From an uncultured Oscillibacter sp. (GTDB taxonomy: Bacteria; Bacillota; Clostridia; Oscillospirales; Oscillospiraceae), in NCBI GenBank assembly GCA_910588005.1, contig CAJUQM010000001.1:1-64000 (forward strand): DNA of 64,000 bases. Direction: 5' to 3'. Of this stretch, positions 14,517 to 23,585 are shown one piece after another. How positions within the stretch are numbered: position 1 is the first letter of the stretch; each line of letters opens with the position of its first letter. Below the pieces are notes generated by a model. That model saw nothing but the letters and a program-made list of their open reading frames with translations. It was not told the DNA's origin and made no database searches. A program made the position numbers and the translations under genes.

Positions 14517-15755
14517 ATGAGTGAACTAAAAGGCGCCTGTATTTTCGGCCAGTCCGGAGGCCCCACTTCCGTTATCAACGCCAGCGCATATGGTGTGATC
14601 CGCGCTGCGCTGGACAATCCCAATATCACCCGGGTGCTGGGAGCGGAGCACGGCATCAAAGGCGTACTGAATGACCGTCTGTTTGATATGGGACAGGAGG
14701 ACCCCGCCGAACTGGAACTTCTGAAGTATACCCCCTCCTCTGCCCTTGGCTCCTGCCGGTATAAGATTGCGGATCCGGATGTGGATGACACGGACTATAA
14801 GCGCATTCTGGAGATCTTTAAGAAGTACGACGTCCGTTATTTCTTCTATAACGGCGGCAACGACTCCATGGATACCTGCAATAAAATCTCCAAGTATATG
14901 CAGAAGGTAGGCTATGAGTGCCGTGTGATGGGTGTCCCCAAGACCATTGACAACGACCTCTTTGGCACAGACCACTGCCCCGGCTTTGCCTCCGCCGCCA
15001 AGTATATCGCAACCAGCTGCATGGAGGTCTATCAGGATGCCCGGGTCTATGATACCGGCATGGTCTGCATCATTGAGATCATGGGCCGTCATGCCGGCTG
15101 GCTGGCCGGCGCCGCTGCTCTGGCCACAGCTTATGGCGCAGGCCCGGACCTTGTATACCTCCCCGAAGTAGATTTTGATATGGACCGCTTCCTGGCCGAT
15201 GTGGACCGTATTTATAAGGAAAAGGGCAACTGCATGGTGGCCGTGTCCGAGGGAATCCACTATGCCGACGGCGCTTTTGTCTCTGAGGCCAAAACCAGCG
15301 CCACGGATGGTTTCGGCCATGCGCAGCTGGGCGGGCTTGCCTCCCTGCTGGCCGAGGCGGTAAAGCAGAAGACCGGCGCCAAAGTCCGTGGTATTGAACT
15401 GAGCCTGCTCCAGCGCTGCGGCGCCCATCTGGCTTCCGAAACCGACATTGAAGAGAGCTTTATGTCCGGCAAGGCCGCCGTGGAGAACGCCGCGGCCGGT
15501 ATTACAGATAAAATGGTCGGCTTTGAGCGCAGCTACGAGGGCGACCGCTATGTCTGCAAGACAAAGCTCCTGAATCTGACCGATGTAGCCAACACGGAGA
15601 AAAAAGTACCTCTGGAGTGGATCAATGAGGAGCATAACGGCGTAAAGCAGGAATTCATCAGCTATGCGCTGCCCTTGATTCAGGGTGAGCCGAAGCTCCC
15701 GAAGCAGGATTCCCTGCCACGCTTTGCAAAACTCAAAAAGGTATTGGTAAAGTAA
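14517..15755 (+). CDS. pfp: 6-phosphofructokinase, PPi-dependent type
   Basis: 412 residues. Phosphorylates fructose 6-phosphate. The phosphoryl-donor motifs favour pyrophosphate over ATP: PKTIDND, where ATP enzymes have PGTIDND, and GGNDSMDT, where ATP enzymes have GGDGS. The more usual PPi form GGDDS is here GGNDS, a small deviation. Other motifs are GQSGGPTSVINAS at the N-terminus and MGRHAGWLAG. The start follows TAGGAGG. Divergent from fba, so two successive glycolytic steps share one intergenic region. Confidence 0.92.
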   Translation: MSELKGACIFGQSGGPTSVINASAYGVIRAALDNPNITRVLGAEHGIKGVLNDRLFDMGQEDPAELELLKYTPSSALGSCRYKIADPDVDDTDYKRILEIFKKYDVRYFFYNGGNDSMDTCNKISKYMQKVGYECRVMGVPKTIDNDLFGTDHCPGFASAAKYIATSCMEVYQDARVYDTGMVCIIEIMGRHAGWLAGAAALATAYGAGPDLVYLPEVDFDMDRFLADVDRIYKEKGNCMVAVSEGIHYADGAFVSEAKTSATDGFGHAQLGGLASLLAEAVKQKTGAKVRGIELSLLQRCGAHLASETDIEESFMSGKAAVENAAAGITDKMVGFERSYEGDRYVCKTKLLNLTDVANTEKKVPLEWINEEHNGVKQEFISYALPLIQGEPKLPKQDSLPRFAKLKKVLVK

Positions 15756-15772
15756 AAAGTAAGTAAATTTTC

Positions 15773-15809
15773 AAAAGAGGCTCCTGTCCCATGAACAGGA
15801 GCCTCTTTT
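15773..15809. terminator. Bidirectional terminator between pfp and coaX
   Basis: A 15-bp perfect stem (15773-15787 with 15795-15809), beginning AAAA and ending TTTT, placed between converging genes. Confidence 0.9.
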
Positions 15810-15823
15810 AAATATAGAGGTCT

Positions 15824-16594
15824 CTATCTGTTTTTCTGATAAATGGTCCACAGACCATCCATCAGCAGATACTTATCATAGATAATGGGATTCCTGCAAT
15901 AACGTACAATCACAGGAGCGTTTCCCCCAGTGGCCACCACGCTTAACTTCTGCCCCGGAAATTCTTCCCGAATACGGTCAATGACTCCGTCCAGCATTCC
16001 GGCGGTACCGTAGACAATACCGGAACGCATACAATCCTCTGTCGTTTTACCGATCAGGGACTTTGGATGCTGGAGGGAGATGTCCGGCAGCTGCGCCGCC
16101 CGCCGGCTCAAGGCCTCCAGCGATACGTTTACGCCGGGCAGCAGCAATCCGCCCTCGTAGTTTCGCCCTTGGGAGATCACGCCGATGGTCGTGGCAGTTC
16201 CCATATCGATTGTAATAATAGGCGGCGAGAACTTCTCCAGCGCGGATACCGCATCCGCCACAATATCCGCTCCTACCTGGGTCTGCACAGGCATGCGGAT
16301 ATTCAGACCTGTTTTGACGCCGGGGCCTACCACCATAGGCGGCCGACCCAGCAGACGGGTTAAGGCCTTTTCCATCATAAAGTTTAAGGGAGGTACTACG
16401 CTGCATAGAATTGCTCCACTGACCTCGGTGTAGTGAAAGCGGTACAGCATAAAGAGATTCATCAGGTCTACGCTGATTTGATCGGCGGTCTTCCGGCTAT
16501 CGGTGTCCAAAGAAGCCAGGAATTTTAGATTTTTTCCTTTATCAAACAGTCCCACAGAGGTGTTGGAGTTGCCCACGTCAATCGCCAGCAGCAC
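15824..16594 (-). CDS. coaX: Type III pantothenate kinase
   Basis: About 256 residues of the ASKHA fold. It catalyses the first step of CoA synthesis and is not feedback-inhibited by CoA. Motifs: LLAIDVGNSNTSVGLF, GADIVADAVSALE, ITIDMGTATTIGVIS and GGLLLPGVNVSLEAL. I prefer the GTG at 16594 because AAGGAG lies 9 bases upstream and the family begins directly with (L)LxIDxGN. The ATGs at 16600 and 16603 sit on top of the binding site. Confidence 0.94.
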   Translation of the reverse strand: MLLAIDVGNSNTSVGLFDKGKNLKFLASLDTDSRKTADQISVDLMNLFMLYRFHYTEVSGAILCSVVPPLNFMMEKALTRLLGRPPMVVGPGVKTGLNIRMPVQTQVGADIVADAVSALEKFSPPIITIDMGTATTIGVISQGRNYEGGLLLPGVNVSLEALSRRAAQLPDISLQHPKSLIGKTTEDCMRSGIVYGTAGMLDGVIDRIREEFPGQKLSVVATGGNAPVIVRYCRNPIIYDKYLLMDGLWTIYQKNR

Positions 16595-16984
16595 AGCCAT
16601 CATCTCCTTACGAAAACAATTTTCTATGTTTTTATCATATCATGATTTTTCCTCTCTTGCAAGCCTTTGGGAAGAAGGTCCGTTTAAGAAGAATATTGCG
16701 GGAAAATGACTTTGGCACCTCTGCCAAAGGATTGATTGCCGGAAAGCCGTGTGATAAAATGGTTGCAGCTTCTAGGGCTTGTTTGAAAATTGGCGGAATG
16801 CCGGATTGAGACAGATTTTTTCGTCAGGCAAGGCGATTTTCCGCAGGAATCCTGACGGATTTCAAGGAAAATCAACGAAGTCCTGGTGAAAAAAGATGCC
16901 CAGAGACGGCGTTTTGTCATTTTTCATACAAGGCCTAATATAAGGCACCGACATACACGAAAACCCAAGGAAAGGACGTGCTGT
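16595..16984. other. 390-bp intergenic region before ogt
   Basis: No gene seen. On the plus strand it holds an 8-bp hairpin (16710-16717 with 16722-16729) and a promoter-like TTGATT (16732-16737), 17-bp spacer, TAAAAT (16755-16760). This would give ogt a leader of about 220 bases. Confidence 0.5.
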
Positions 16985-17797
16985 ATGTTTTTTTCGGACA
17001 TTGTCTCCCCTGTTGGAATGCTGCGCCTGGCCTCCGATGGAATGTCCATCACGGGACTCTGGCTGGAAAAGCAGAAATATTTCGCCGCGGGATTGGATCC
17101 GGAAGCGGAACCGTCGCCGGATCTTCCAGTATTTCACGAGACAATCACTTGGCTGGAAGCTTACTTTACAGGCAAATATCTTCCATCCCTGCCGCCTTTA
17201 GCCCCCAGGGGAAGCGAATTCCGGCAAGCGGTTTGGAAACAACTGCTGGAGATCCCTTACGGACACACCCAGACCTATGGGGAGTTAGCGGAAAAATTGA
17301 ACTCCTCCCCCCGGGCAATTGGAAACGCCGTGGGACACAACCCCATCTCCATTTTAATCCCCTGTCATCGGGTTTTGGGTTCTGGCGGCAGCCTGACCGG
17401 TTATGCCGGCGGCGTAGAGAAAAAAAGATTTCTCTTAAATTTAGAACAGGCGGGTTTGCCCCTAGAAGGAACGGCAGCGATTTTGCCGGAGGCAAAAACC
17501 TCTCTTCACCCTCAAATTTCCAAACCGGCCGAGGAGGCAGCGCCTGTCGCGAAAAAATATCCCTGTCCCTGCTGTGGATTTCTGACGCTCCCTGTTCCAA
17601 GAGAGGATGCTCTCGCTTTTATATGCCCGGTTTGCTTTTGGGAAAACGATGTGTTTGACTGCGATGTAGATCAGCCGAGCGATGAAAATCACGGTATGAC
17701 ATTGAATCAGGCCCGGGAATCCTTTCAAGAATCAGGGGCAGTCCGGCGAGAATTCCGGAAATACGTTCGCCGGCCACTTCCTGAAGAATTTCCATAA
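16985..17797 (+). CDS. Methylated-DNA--cysteine methyltransferase fused to a CPCC domain
   Basis: 270 residues. Residues 1-160 are an Ogt/MGMT suicide repair protein that takes O6-alkyl groups from guanine onto its active-site Cys (ILIPCHRVLGSGGSLTGYAGG). The helix-turn-helix segment with the flipping Arg is IPYGHTQTYGELAEKLNSSPRAIGNAVG (split here only for reading). Residues about 195-270 form a cysteine-rich CPCC domain (YPCPCCGFLTL, then FICPVCFWENDV), normally a separate small protein of unknown role and probably metal-binding. The ATG at 16985 follows GAAAGGA. The fusion is unusual. Confidence 0.88.
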   Translation: MFFSDIVSPVGMLRLASDGMSITGLWLEKQKYFAAGLDPEAEPSPDLPVFHETITWLEAYFTGKYLPSLPPLAPRGSEFRQAVWKQLLEIPYGHTQTYGELAEKLNSSPRAIGNAVGHNPISILIPCHRVLGSGGSLTGYAGGVEKKRFLLNLEQAGLPLEGTAAILPEAKTSLHPQISKPAEEAAPVAKKYPCPCCGFLTLPVPREDALAFICPVCFWENDVFDCDVDQPSDENHGMTLNQARESFQESGAVRREFRKYVRRPLPEEFP

Positions 17798-17799
17798 AG

Positions 17800-17829
17800 A
17801 GATACCGCCGGGAAAACCCGGCGGTATCT
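17800..17829. terminator. Terminator between ogt and spoIVA
   Basis: A 13-bp perfect stem (17800-17812 with 17817-17829) with an AAAA loop between converging genes. Confidence 0.88.
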
Positions 17830-17859
17830 TCTAATTTATTGATATATTTTATCTTTATA

Positions 17860-19335
17860 TTAGAGTATAATGCAGATCAATCCACCACTGCCTTCGTTGA
17901 TGATACGGGTTAACGTCTCCTGGAGCTTCTTACGAGCATCCTCTGGCATTCGTTTCAGCTTAGCCTGGAGATCGTCATTTACCAACTCATGGAAGCTGCG
18001 CCCAAAGATATTGGACTGCCAAATTTTGCTGGTATCCCCCTCAAACTCCTGAAGCAGATAGTTCACCATATCCTCAGATTGCTTCTCGTTGCCTACAATA
18101 GGCGAGACCGCGGTCTCAATATCCGCCCGAATCATATGGATACTGGGGGCGCTGGCTTTTAGCTTTACGCCATAACGCCCGCCTTGTTTCATAATTTCCG
18201 GCTCTTCCAGCGTCAGCTCACTGATTCCTGGAACAACTATGCCGTAACCTGTCTCTCGCACATCCCGCAAGGCCTCGGCTACCTTGTCGTACTCTGCCTT
18301 CACCGCCGCCAGGCGGGTCAGCAGGCTCATAAGGTCGCCGTCGTCTCCCACCTCAAATCCGGACTGTTCCGAGAGCGTCCGGTAAAACAGCTCTCTGGGA
18401 AGGCTCAGTCTTGCCTTAGCTACGCCCGTACCCAAGTCAATGCCAGTGATCTTTGCCTCACTGATGTTCTCGCAGCCATCCAGCGCGTTGATCACGCCCT
18501 CGATCTCCCGGATGTGCCGCAGCTCCGCCGTTCCCTGGCGAATCGCGTCATACAGCCCTGTTTTGATGGGGTGGTCCGCAGGCAGAGCATCCACCCAGGA
18601 TGGCAGAAAGAGGTCAAGCTCCTGCATGGGAAACTCATAGAGAACGGCCTTTAGAATATTTGTCACATCGTCTTCATTTAAATCCAGACAGTTCACCGGG
18701 GCGCAGTTTACCTCATACCGGGAGGCAATGTCTCTGGCGATGGCCTCCGCCCGGTCGCTTTTCGGGTCTGCGGAATTCAACAGAACGATGAAGGGTTTGC
18801 CCAATTCCTGAAGTTCCCGAATCACCCGCTCCTCCGCCTCCAGATAGTCCTCTCGTGGGATATCGGAGACCGTACCGTCAGTGGTGATGACAATTCCGAT
18901 GGTAGAGTGTTCTGTAATGACCTTCCGGGTGCCAATTTCCGCCGCCTCGGTCATAGGAATCTCATGGTCAAACCAAGGAGTTGTAACCATCCGGGGCGCG
19001 TCATCCTCAAATTGCCCAATGGCTCCCCGAACCATGTAGCCCACACAGTCGATGAGGCGGACAGAGAACGCGCCTCCCCCCTCCATCTGGATCTGAGCGG
19101 CTTCCTCGGGCACGAATTTTGGCTCTGCCGTCATGATCGTGCGGCCCGATCCGCTCTGGGGCAGTTCGTCCCTGGCCCGCTCTTTGCGGTATACGTTTTC
19201 AATGTTGGGAATTACCTGCGTTTCCATAAAGCGTTTGATAAAGGTGGACTTGCCTGTGCGCACCGGTCCCACCACACCGATGTAAATATCTCCTGCCGTG
19301 CGGGTGGCGATATTCTGATAGATCGTGGTATTCAT
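17860..19335 (-). CDS. spoIVA: Stage IV sporulation protein A
   Basis: 491 residues, the family length. SpoIVA is an ATPase that polymerises on the forespore surface as the base layer of the coat. An N-terminal TRAFAC-type P-loop reads VGPVRTGKSTFIKRF, with switch region RLIDCVGYMV; the middle and C-terminal domains end in the conserved GGLICIIL. Family knowledge: SpoVM anchors it to the membrane, and in clostridia SipL partners with it. Both are encoded within 6 kb here. The ATG at 19335 gives the standard N-terminus; the open frame continues to 19428. A sigma-E-like promoter lies at 19373-19402. Confidence 0.96.
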   Translation of the reverse strand: MNTTIYQNIATRTAGDIYIGVVGPVRTGKSTFIKRFMETQVIPNIENVYRKERARDELPQSGSGRTIMTAEPKFVPEEAAQIQMEGGGAFSVRLIDCVGYMVRGAIGQFEDDAPRMVTTPWFDHEIPMTEAAEIGTRKVITEHSTIGIVITTDGTVSDIPREDYLEAEERVIRELQELGKPFIVLLNSADPKSDRAEAIARDIASRYEVNCAPVNCLDLNEDDVTNILKAVLYEFPMQELDLFLPSWVDALPADHPIKTGLYDAIRQGTAELRHIREIEGVINALDGCENISEAKITGIDLGTGVAKARLSLPRELFYRTLSEQSGFEVGDDGDLMSLLTRLAAVKAEYDKVAEALRDVRETGYGIVVPGISELTLEEPEIMKQGGRYGVKLKASAPSIHMIRADIETAVSPIVGNEKQSEDMVNYLLQEFEGDTSKIWQSNIFGRSFHELVNDDLQAKLKRMPEDARKKLQETLTRIINEGSGGLICIIL

Positions 19336-19372
19336 AGCATCCCGTCCTTTTTCCGCTCCATATTCATGTTCC

Positions 19373-19402
19373 ACTCTATGTCCGGAGAATCCAAAGTATG
19401 AC
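19373..19402 (-). promoter_or_regulatory. Putative sigma-E promoter of spoIVA
   Basis: Minus strand: a -35-like TCATACT and a -10-like CATAGAGT (19373-19380), 14 bp apart. The same layout and nearly the same bases occur upstream of sipL at 23586-23615. Known biology: spoIVA is transcribed by sigma-E in the mother cell. Confidence 0.55.
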
Positions 19403-19475
19403 AGCCCGTCTTTTTTTAGTGAAAACACACAAATTAAACATAAATTCTTCCCGTTGTTTCCGGTTGATTTTTGTA

Positions 19476-19504
19476 TTTACAGAAATAATTTAGCATGATA
19501 AACT
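19476..19504 (+). promoter_or_regulatory. Putative promoter of the amino-acid ABC operon
   Basis: TTTACA (19476-19481), a 17-bp spacer and TAAACT (19499-19504), about 50 bases before the binding-protein gene. Confidence 0.5.
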
Positions 19505-19553
19505 GCTAATGTATTAAACGGACGGACAGCCGTCCGAATTTGGAGGATGAGCA

Positions 19554-20402
19554 ATGAAACGTATGAAAAAGATTTTGTGTCTGCTGCTGGCACTGGCGAC
19601 AGTTATCTCTCTAGCTGCCTGCGGCGGAAAAAAGGACGATGCCCCCATCGGCGGAGCGGACGGCCCCACCGACATCCAGGTGAGCGACAGCGACCTGGCC
19701 TATGTCAAGGACAAGGGCACCCTGATTGTGGGCATCACCGAATTTGAACCCATGGACTATCAAAATACGGCTGGCGAGTGGATCGGCTTTGACGCCGACA
19801 TGGCCAAGGCCTTTGCCGAAAGCCTGGGTGTAAAGGCCGAGTTCCAGGTCATTGAGTGGGACAACAAGGTCTTCGAGCTGGACGGCAAGACCATTGACGT
19901 GGTGTGGAACGGCATGACCCTCAACGACGAGGTGAAAAGCGCCATGGAGTGCTCCAACGCCTACTGCAACAACACCCAAGTAGTGGTGGTTCCCTCTGCC
20001 AAGGCCGCAGATTATCAGAACAAGGAGAGCCTGTCGGGCTTGAACTTCGCCGTGGAGTCAGGCTCCGCCGGTCAGGCTCAGGTGGAACTGCTGGGTGAGA
20101 GCTACACCGAGGTCCTGGATCAGGCCACCGCCCTGCTGGAGGTAAACTCCGGCACCGCTGACGCCGCCGTTATTGACTCTCTGATGGCCGGCGCCATGGT
20201 GGGCGAGGGCACCGGCTACGCCAATTTGACCTACACCTTCTCCCTCAACGAGGAGGAGGGTGAGCAGTACGGTGTGGGCTTCCGGAAGGGGTCCGACCTG
20301 GCCGCCGCCCTGAACGACTTCTTCAAGGCCAGCTATGCCGACGGCTCCATGGTGACCTGCGCCGAGACCTACGGCATCCAGGCCGCTCTGGTCGAACAGT
20401 AA
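19554..20402 (+). CDS. Polar amino-acid ABC transporter, substrate-binding lipoprotein
   Basis: 282 residues. A lipoprotein signal (LLLALATVISLAACG) gives an anchored Cys at about residue 22, followed by a family-3 solute-binding domain (TLIVGITEFEPMDYQNTAGE and WIGFDADMAKAFAESLG). Right after the lipobox comes IGGADGPTDIQV, a motif better known from the beta subunit of sodium-pumping decarboxylases and odd in a binding protein. Substrate is probably a polar or charged amino acid; specificity cannot be read. First of three genes with the permease and ATPase. Strong third-position GC suggests high expression. Confidence 0.93.
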   Translation: MKRMKKILCLLLALATVISLAACGGKKDDAPIGGADGPTDIQVSDSDLAYVKDKGTLIVGITEFEPMDYQNTAGEWIGFDADMAKAFAESLGVKAEFQVIEWDNKVFELDGKTIDVVWNGMTLNDEVKSAMECSNAYCNNTQVVVVPSAKAADYQNKESLSGLNFAVESGSAGQAQVELLGESYTEVLDQATALLEVNSGTADAAVIDSLMAGAMVGEGTGYANLTYTFSLNEEEGEQYGVGFRKGSDLAAALNDFFKASYADGSMVTCAETYGIQAALVEQ

Positions 20403-20424
20403 AGAAATCAAACCGCAGACAGAG

Positions 20425-20459
20425 AAACGCGGAGGGGAGATCTGCCCCTCTGCGTTTCC
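20425..20459 (+). terminator. Intra-operon hairpin after the binding-protein gene
   Basis: A 14-bp stem with one G-T pair (about 20425-20438 with 20446-20459). There is no U-tract, so it more likely protects the abundant binding-protein mRNA than ends the operon. Confidence 0.5.
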
Positions 20460-20493
20460 CATCTGTTAAAATCAACGACGAGGTGGGAGAACC

Positions 20494-21162
20494 GTGTTTG
20501 AAACCGTCCTTGGCGCCCTGACCATGGGCTTTCTCCAGACGCTGAAACTATTTGCCGTCACCCTGATCGGAGCCATTCCCTTGGGGCTTGTGGTCTCGTT
20601 CGGCTCCATGAGCCGCTTCACCCCTCTGCGGTGGCTGACCCGAACCGTGGTGTGGGTGATCCGCGGGACACCGCTGATGCTCCAGCTCCTGATCATTTTC
20701 TTCATCCCCGGCCAGCGGCTAGGTTCCAGTCCCTGGCCCAGCGGAGAGTCCGGCCGCTTTCTGGCCGCCGCCATTGCCTTCATCATCAACTACGCCTGCT
20801 ACTTCTCCGAGATTTACCGGGGCGGAATCCAGAGTATCCCAGTGGGACAGCAGGAGGCCGGTCTGGTGCTGGGCATGACAAAAAAACAGATTTTCTTCAA
20901 GGTGACGCTGCTGCAGATGATTAAGCGCATTGTCCCTCCCATGTCCAATGAGATCATCACCCTTGTGAAGGATACCTCCATTGCCCGCATCATCTCCCTC
21001 CAGGAGGTTATCTGGGCGGGCTACGCCTTTTTGAAGGGTTCCCACGGCTATTCCGGACTGACCTGGCCCCTGTTCTTCACCGGCGTGTACTATCTGGTGT
21101 TCAACGGCGGTCTGACTCTGCTCTTCGGCAGGGTAGAGAAGAAGCTGGACTATTTCAAGTAA
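20494..21162 (+). CDS. Polar amino-acid ABC transporter, permease
   Basis: 222 residues of the HisM/GlnP type, starting at a GTG behind GGTGGGAG. It has an N-terminal membrane segment (FLQTLKLFAVTLIGAIPLGL), the family pattern WVIRGTPLMLQLLIIFF, the EAA coupling loop (QEAGLVLGMTKKQIFFKV) and a final membrane segment. It forms the channel with the ATPase encoded 13 bp downstream. Confidence 0.94.
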   Translation: MFETVLGALTMGFLQTLKLFAVTLIGAIPLGLVVSFGSMSRFTPLRWLTRTVVWVIRGTPLMLQLLIIFFIPGQRLGSSPWPSGESGRFLAAAIAFIINYACYFSEIYRGGIQSIPVGQQEAGLVLGMTKKQIFFKVTLLQMIKRIVPPMSNEIITLVKDTSIARIISLQEVIWAGYAFLKGSHGYSGLTWPLFFTGVYYLVFNGGLTLLFGRVEKKLDYFK

Positions 21163-21175
21163 GGGGGACAGCCGC

Positions 21176-21943
21176 ATGTCTATTTTGGAAGTACATAATA
21201 TCGAAAAGCACTTTGGGGCCACCCGTGTGCTGGAGGACATCAGCTTCTCTCTGGAGCAGGGCCAGGCCCTGGCTATCATCGGTTCCTCCGGCTCCGGCAA
21301 AACCACCCTTCTGCGGTGCCTGAACTTTCTGGAGACCCCGAACAGCGGCTCCATCTCTGTCAATGGCAATGTGATCTTTGACGCCGCAGACCCCGCAACG
21401 CAGCTGGAGAGCGAGATCCGGAAAAAACGTCTCCACTTCGGTCTGGTGTTTCAGAATTTTAATCTCTTTCCACAATACACCGCCTTACAAAATGTCACCT
21501 TGGCCAGGGAACTGCTGGCCAAGGAGCGGGGCGGCGAGAGCAGGGACCACATTTTGGAGGCCGGAAAGGAGCTTCTTGCCCAGATGGGCCTTGCGGACCG
21601 GGCGGGCCACTATCCCCACCAGCTCTCCGGCGGACAGCAGCAGCGCGTTGCAATCGCAAGGGCTTTAGCTTTACAGCCAGACATCCTCTGTTTTGACGAG
21701 CCAACCTCCGCCCTGGACCCGGAGCTAACCGGCGAAGTTCTGCGGGTTATCCGGGGATTGGCAGAACAGAAAACCACCATGATTATTGTCACCCATGAGA
21801 TGACTTTCGCCCGAGATGTCGCGGATCAAATTATCTTTATGGATGGCGGCGTCATTGTGGAGCAAGGGGATCCCCGGCAGGTTATCGACCATCCCAGAGA
21901 AGAACGGACCAGGCAATTCCTGGCTCACTATGAGGAAAATTGA
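21176..21943 (+). CDS. Polar amino-acid ABC transporter, ATP-binding protein
   Basis: 255 residues, GlnQ/HisP type. Walker A GSSGSGKTTLL, Q-loop VFQNFNLFPQ, signature LSGGQQQRVAIARAL, Walker B ILCFDEPTSALDPE and switch His in VTHEMTFA. It powers the transporter formed with the two preceding gene products. It ends at a strong terminator. Confidence 0.96.
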   Translation: MSILEVHNIEKHFGATRVLEDISFSLEQGQALAIIGSSGSGKTTLLRCLNFLETPNSGSISVNGNVIFDAADPATQLESEIRKKRLHFGLVFQNFNLFPQYTALQNVTLARELLAKERGGESRDHILEAGKELLAQMGLADRAGHYPHQLSGGQQQRVAIARALALQPDILCFDEPTSALDPELTGEVLRVIRGLAEQKTTMIIVTHEMTFARDVADQIIFMDGGVIVEQGDPRQVIDHPREERTRQFLAHYEEN

Positions 21944-22016
21944 TAAAATATAGAGAGTTGAACGTGCAGGCATCCGATTCTCGGAGCCATCCGTACGTCC
22001 AACTCTCTATATTTTA
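21943..22016. terminator. Large bidirectional terminator between the ABC operon and sipL
   Basis: Long complementary arms (about 21943-21965 and 21995-22016; 16 or more contiguous pairs with AT-rich ends) serve both converging genes. The stem overlaps the sipL stop codon by 3 bases. Confidence 0.85.
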
Positions 22017-23552
22017 TGTCCGCTTCCTCGGGATCAACAGCAATTTTTCCCGTGGAATATTCTGCTCATCCTCCAGCTGGTTGGCCGAAAGAATCGTAGG
22101 AATTGTGGTGTTATATTTTTTTGCCAGATCCCAGGCGGTCTCCTGCTTTCCCAAGCACCGCAGCACCAGAGACGGAGCGCCGTTTACCTCCTTGGGGGAT
22201 TCGATATCCAGCTTTGCGGCGGCGATACAGATCTTTTTCACTCTGGAGGTAGCTTCAACCCGAAAATCTACCGGGAAACGCACCTCAATGCCCCGGTCTC
22301 CTAGACTGCCCTGTACCTCGTCGGCACAGACGGCGCGGGCAGTAATTCTGCAGTCCTCCGGCAGCTCCAGCTGGCACACCACATCAATGCACCGCTCTGT
22401 TACCAGAGGCACGCCGCCCTCATCCAGATATAGCGCCTGAACAGAGGCCCCTGTGCGAAGCGTCACCCCTTCCCCGTCACGGCTGACAGATACCGCCCCA
22501 CAATTAGCCGATAGGGACAGGATGGACTCTGCCACCACGCCAATCTCCAATACTTCCCGAACAGTCTGGCGGCGGGTCATATTCTCGCAGAAACTGGTCA
22601 AATTTAACGGCGCAGCCTCATAGGTCACATCGTACGCGGTGGAATATAGGTCGTTCAGCAGGGTCATCTCCTGTTCCGCCCGCAGCAGCGCCGTAGCGTG
22701 AAAATACAGAGTTACCGCGATCTGCCGCCCCTCATCATCCGCGCTGTCGATCTGGAAGTCTGTGCCGGTGAGCTGCAGTTGCACGGAAGCAGCGGCGCCT
22801 TCAGAGGCCCCTTCCATCTCCATAATCTGGGAGAAAGGCAGCTCGGCGGAGGACGTGCAGCAGCGGCCCTCTGCCGTACGGTACAGCAAGCCCACATTGA
22901 ACATTCCCTTAAAAATCAGCTTGCTCCCCACAATTTTTGCCTCGGTCACAACACTGCGCACTTGGCTGGTTAGAAGTTCCTCCGCCCCATCTCTTCCCGG
23001 GGAGAGATTCATCTCCTCTGAGAATGTGTAGTCCTTCTCCGCAATATGGGTCAACAGAATGGCATGCTGCTGTTCCTGCCTCTTTTCCACGCAAAGCTTG
23101 CTCTCGGTCTCTATGTCTGTACAGAATTCCAAAGGAATTCGCTGATAACCGGTAAAACGGGTCACTAATTTGCAATGGGTAAAGACTTTTCTGGGATTCA
23201 GCATTCTGGTTTCCAGAAACTCTGTGTCGGTCTCCGCCGTCAAATGCGTGCATCCCGCCATGGCGCGGCTGTCGCTCTCCACAGTAAAAGGCATGGCAAA
23301 CTCCAGCGTACGGATCCCGCCTTCCCCGTCCGGAGTATACAGCACCGTTACACGAACAGTGCCGGAGACCTCCGCTTTTCCATCCCGCAATTCCCGGCTA
23401 TGAAGAAATATGTTTCCCTCTGTTTTAATAATCCGCGCAATGTCCGGGCAATAATCCGGCACAATGGTCTCCGTCGTTTCTTCCTGGGTCAACGCCAGCT
23501 CCCCGCCTATTTCATAGGTCTCAAGTCCGGCCCTTTTCAACTCTAGCTCCAT
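22014..23552 (-). CDS. sipL: SipL-like coat protein (DUF3794 repeats plus LysM)
   Basis: 512 residues with several DUF3794 (SpoIVA-binding, SPOCS) domains. The first begins with ETTETIVPDYCPDIARIIKTEG; a later one contains CIDVVCQLELPEDCRITARA. A C-terminal LysM fold follows (GKQETAWDLAKKYNTTIPTIL, ending NIPREKLLLIPRK). In clostridia SipL binds SpoIVA through LysM and is required for coat localisation around the forespore. Its nearness to spoIVA and spoVM and a shared promoter form support this role over other DUF3794 proteins. The start follows GGAAAGGAAGGG. Confidence 0.88.
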   Translation of the reverse strand: MELELKRAGLETYEIGGELALTQEETTETIVPDYCPDIARIIKTEGNIFLHSRELRDGKAEVSGTVRVTVLYTPDGEGGIRTLEFAMPFTVESDSRAMAGCTHLTAETDTEFLETRMLNPRKVFTHCKLVTRFTGYQRIPLEFCTDIETESKLCVEKRQEQQHAILLTHIAEKDYTFSEEMNLSPGRDGAEELLTSQVRSVVTEAKIVGSKLIFKGMFNVGLLYRTAEGRCCTSSAELPFSQIMEMEGASEGAAASVQLQLTGTDFQIDSADDEGRQIAVTLYFHATALLRAEQEMTLLNDLYSTAYDVTYEAAPLNLTSFCENMTRRQTVREVLEIGVVAESILSLSANCGAVSVSRDGEGVTLRTGASVQALYLDEGGVPLVTERCIDVVCQLELPEDCRITARAVCADEVQGSLGDRGIEVRFPVDFRVEATSRVKKICIAAAKLDIESPKEVNGAPSLVLRCLGKQETAWDLAKKYNTTIPTILSANQLEDEQNIPREKLLLIPRKRT

Positions 23553-23585
23553 ACAAGCCCTTCCTTTCCCGGCAGTTCATGTCCC

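Noticed and set aside
14526..15635. Long open frame on the minus strand opposite pfp (369 codons)
   Set aside because: It mirrors a GC-rich gene with strong codon bias; the product is low-complexity with no family pattern, and pfp on the plus strand is certain.
19554..21943. Recent horizontal gain of the amino-acid ABC operon because of its higher third-position GC
   Set aside because: The bias fits high expression in a GC-rich host; no mobile genes or repeats flank it.
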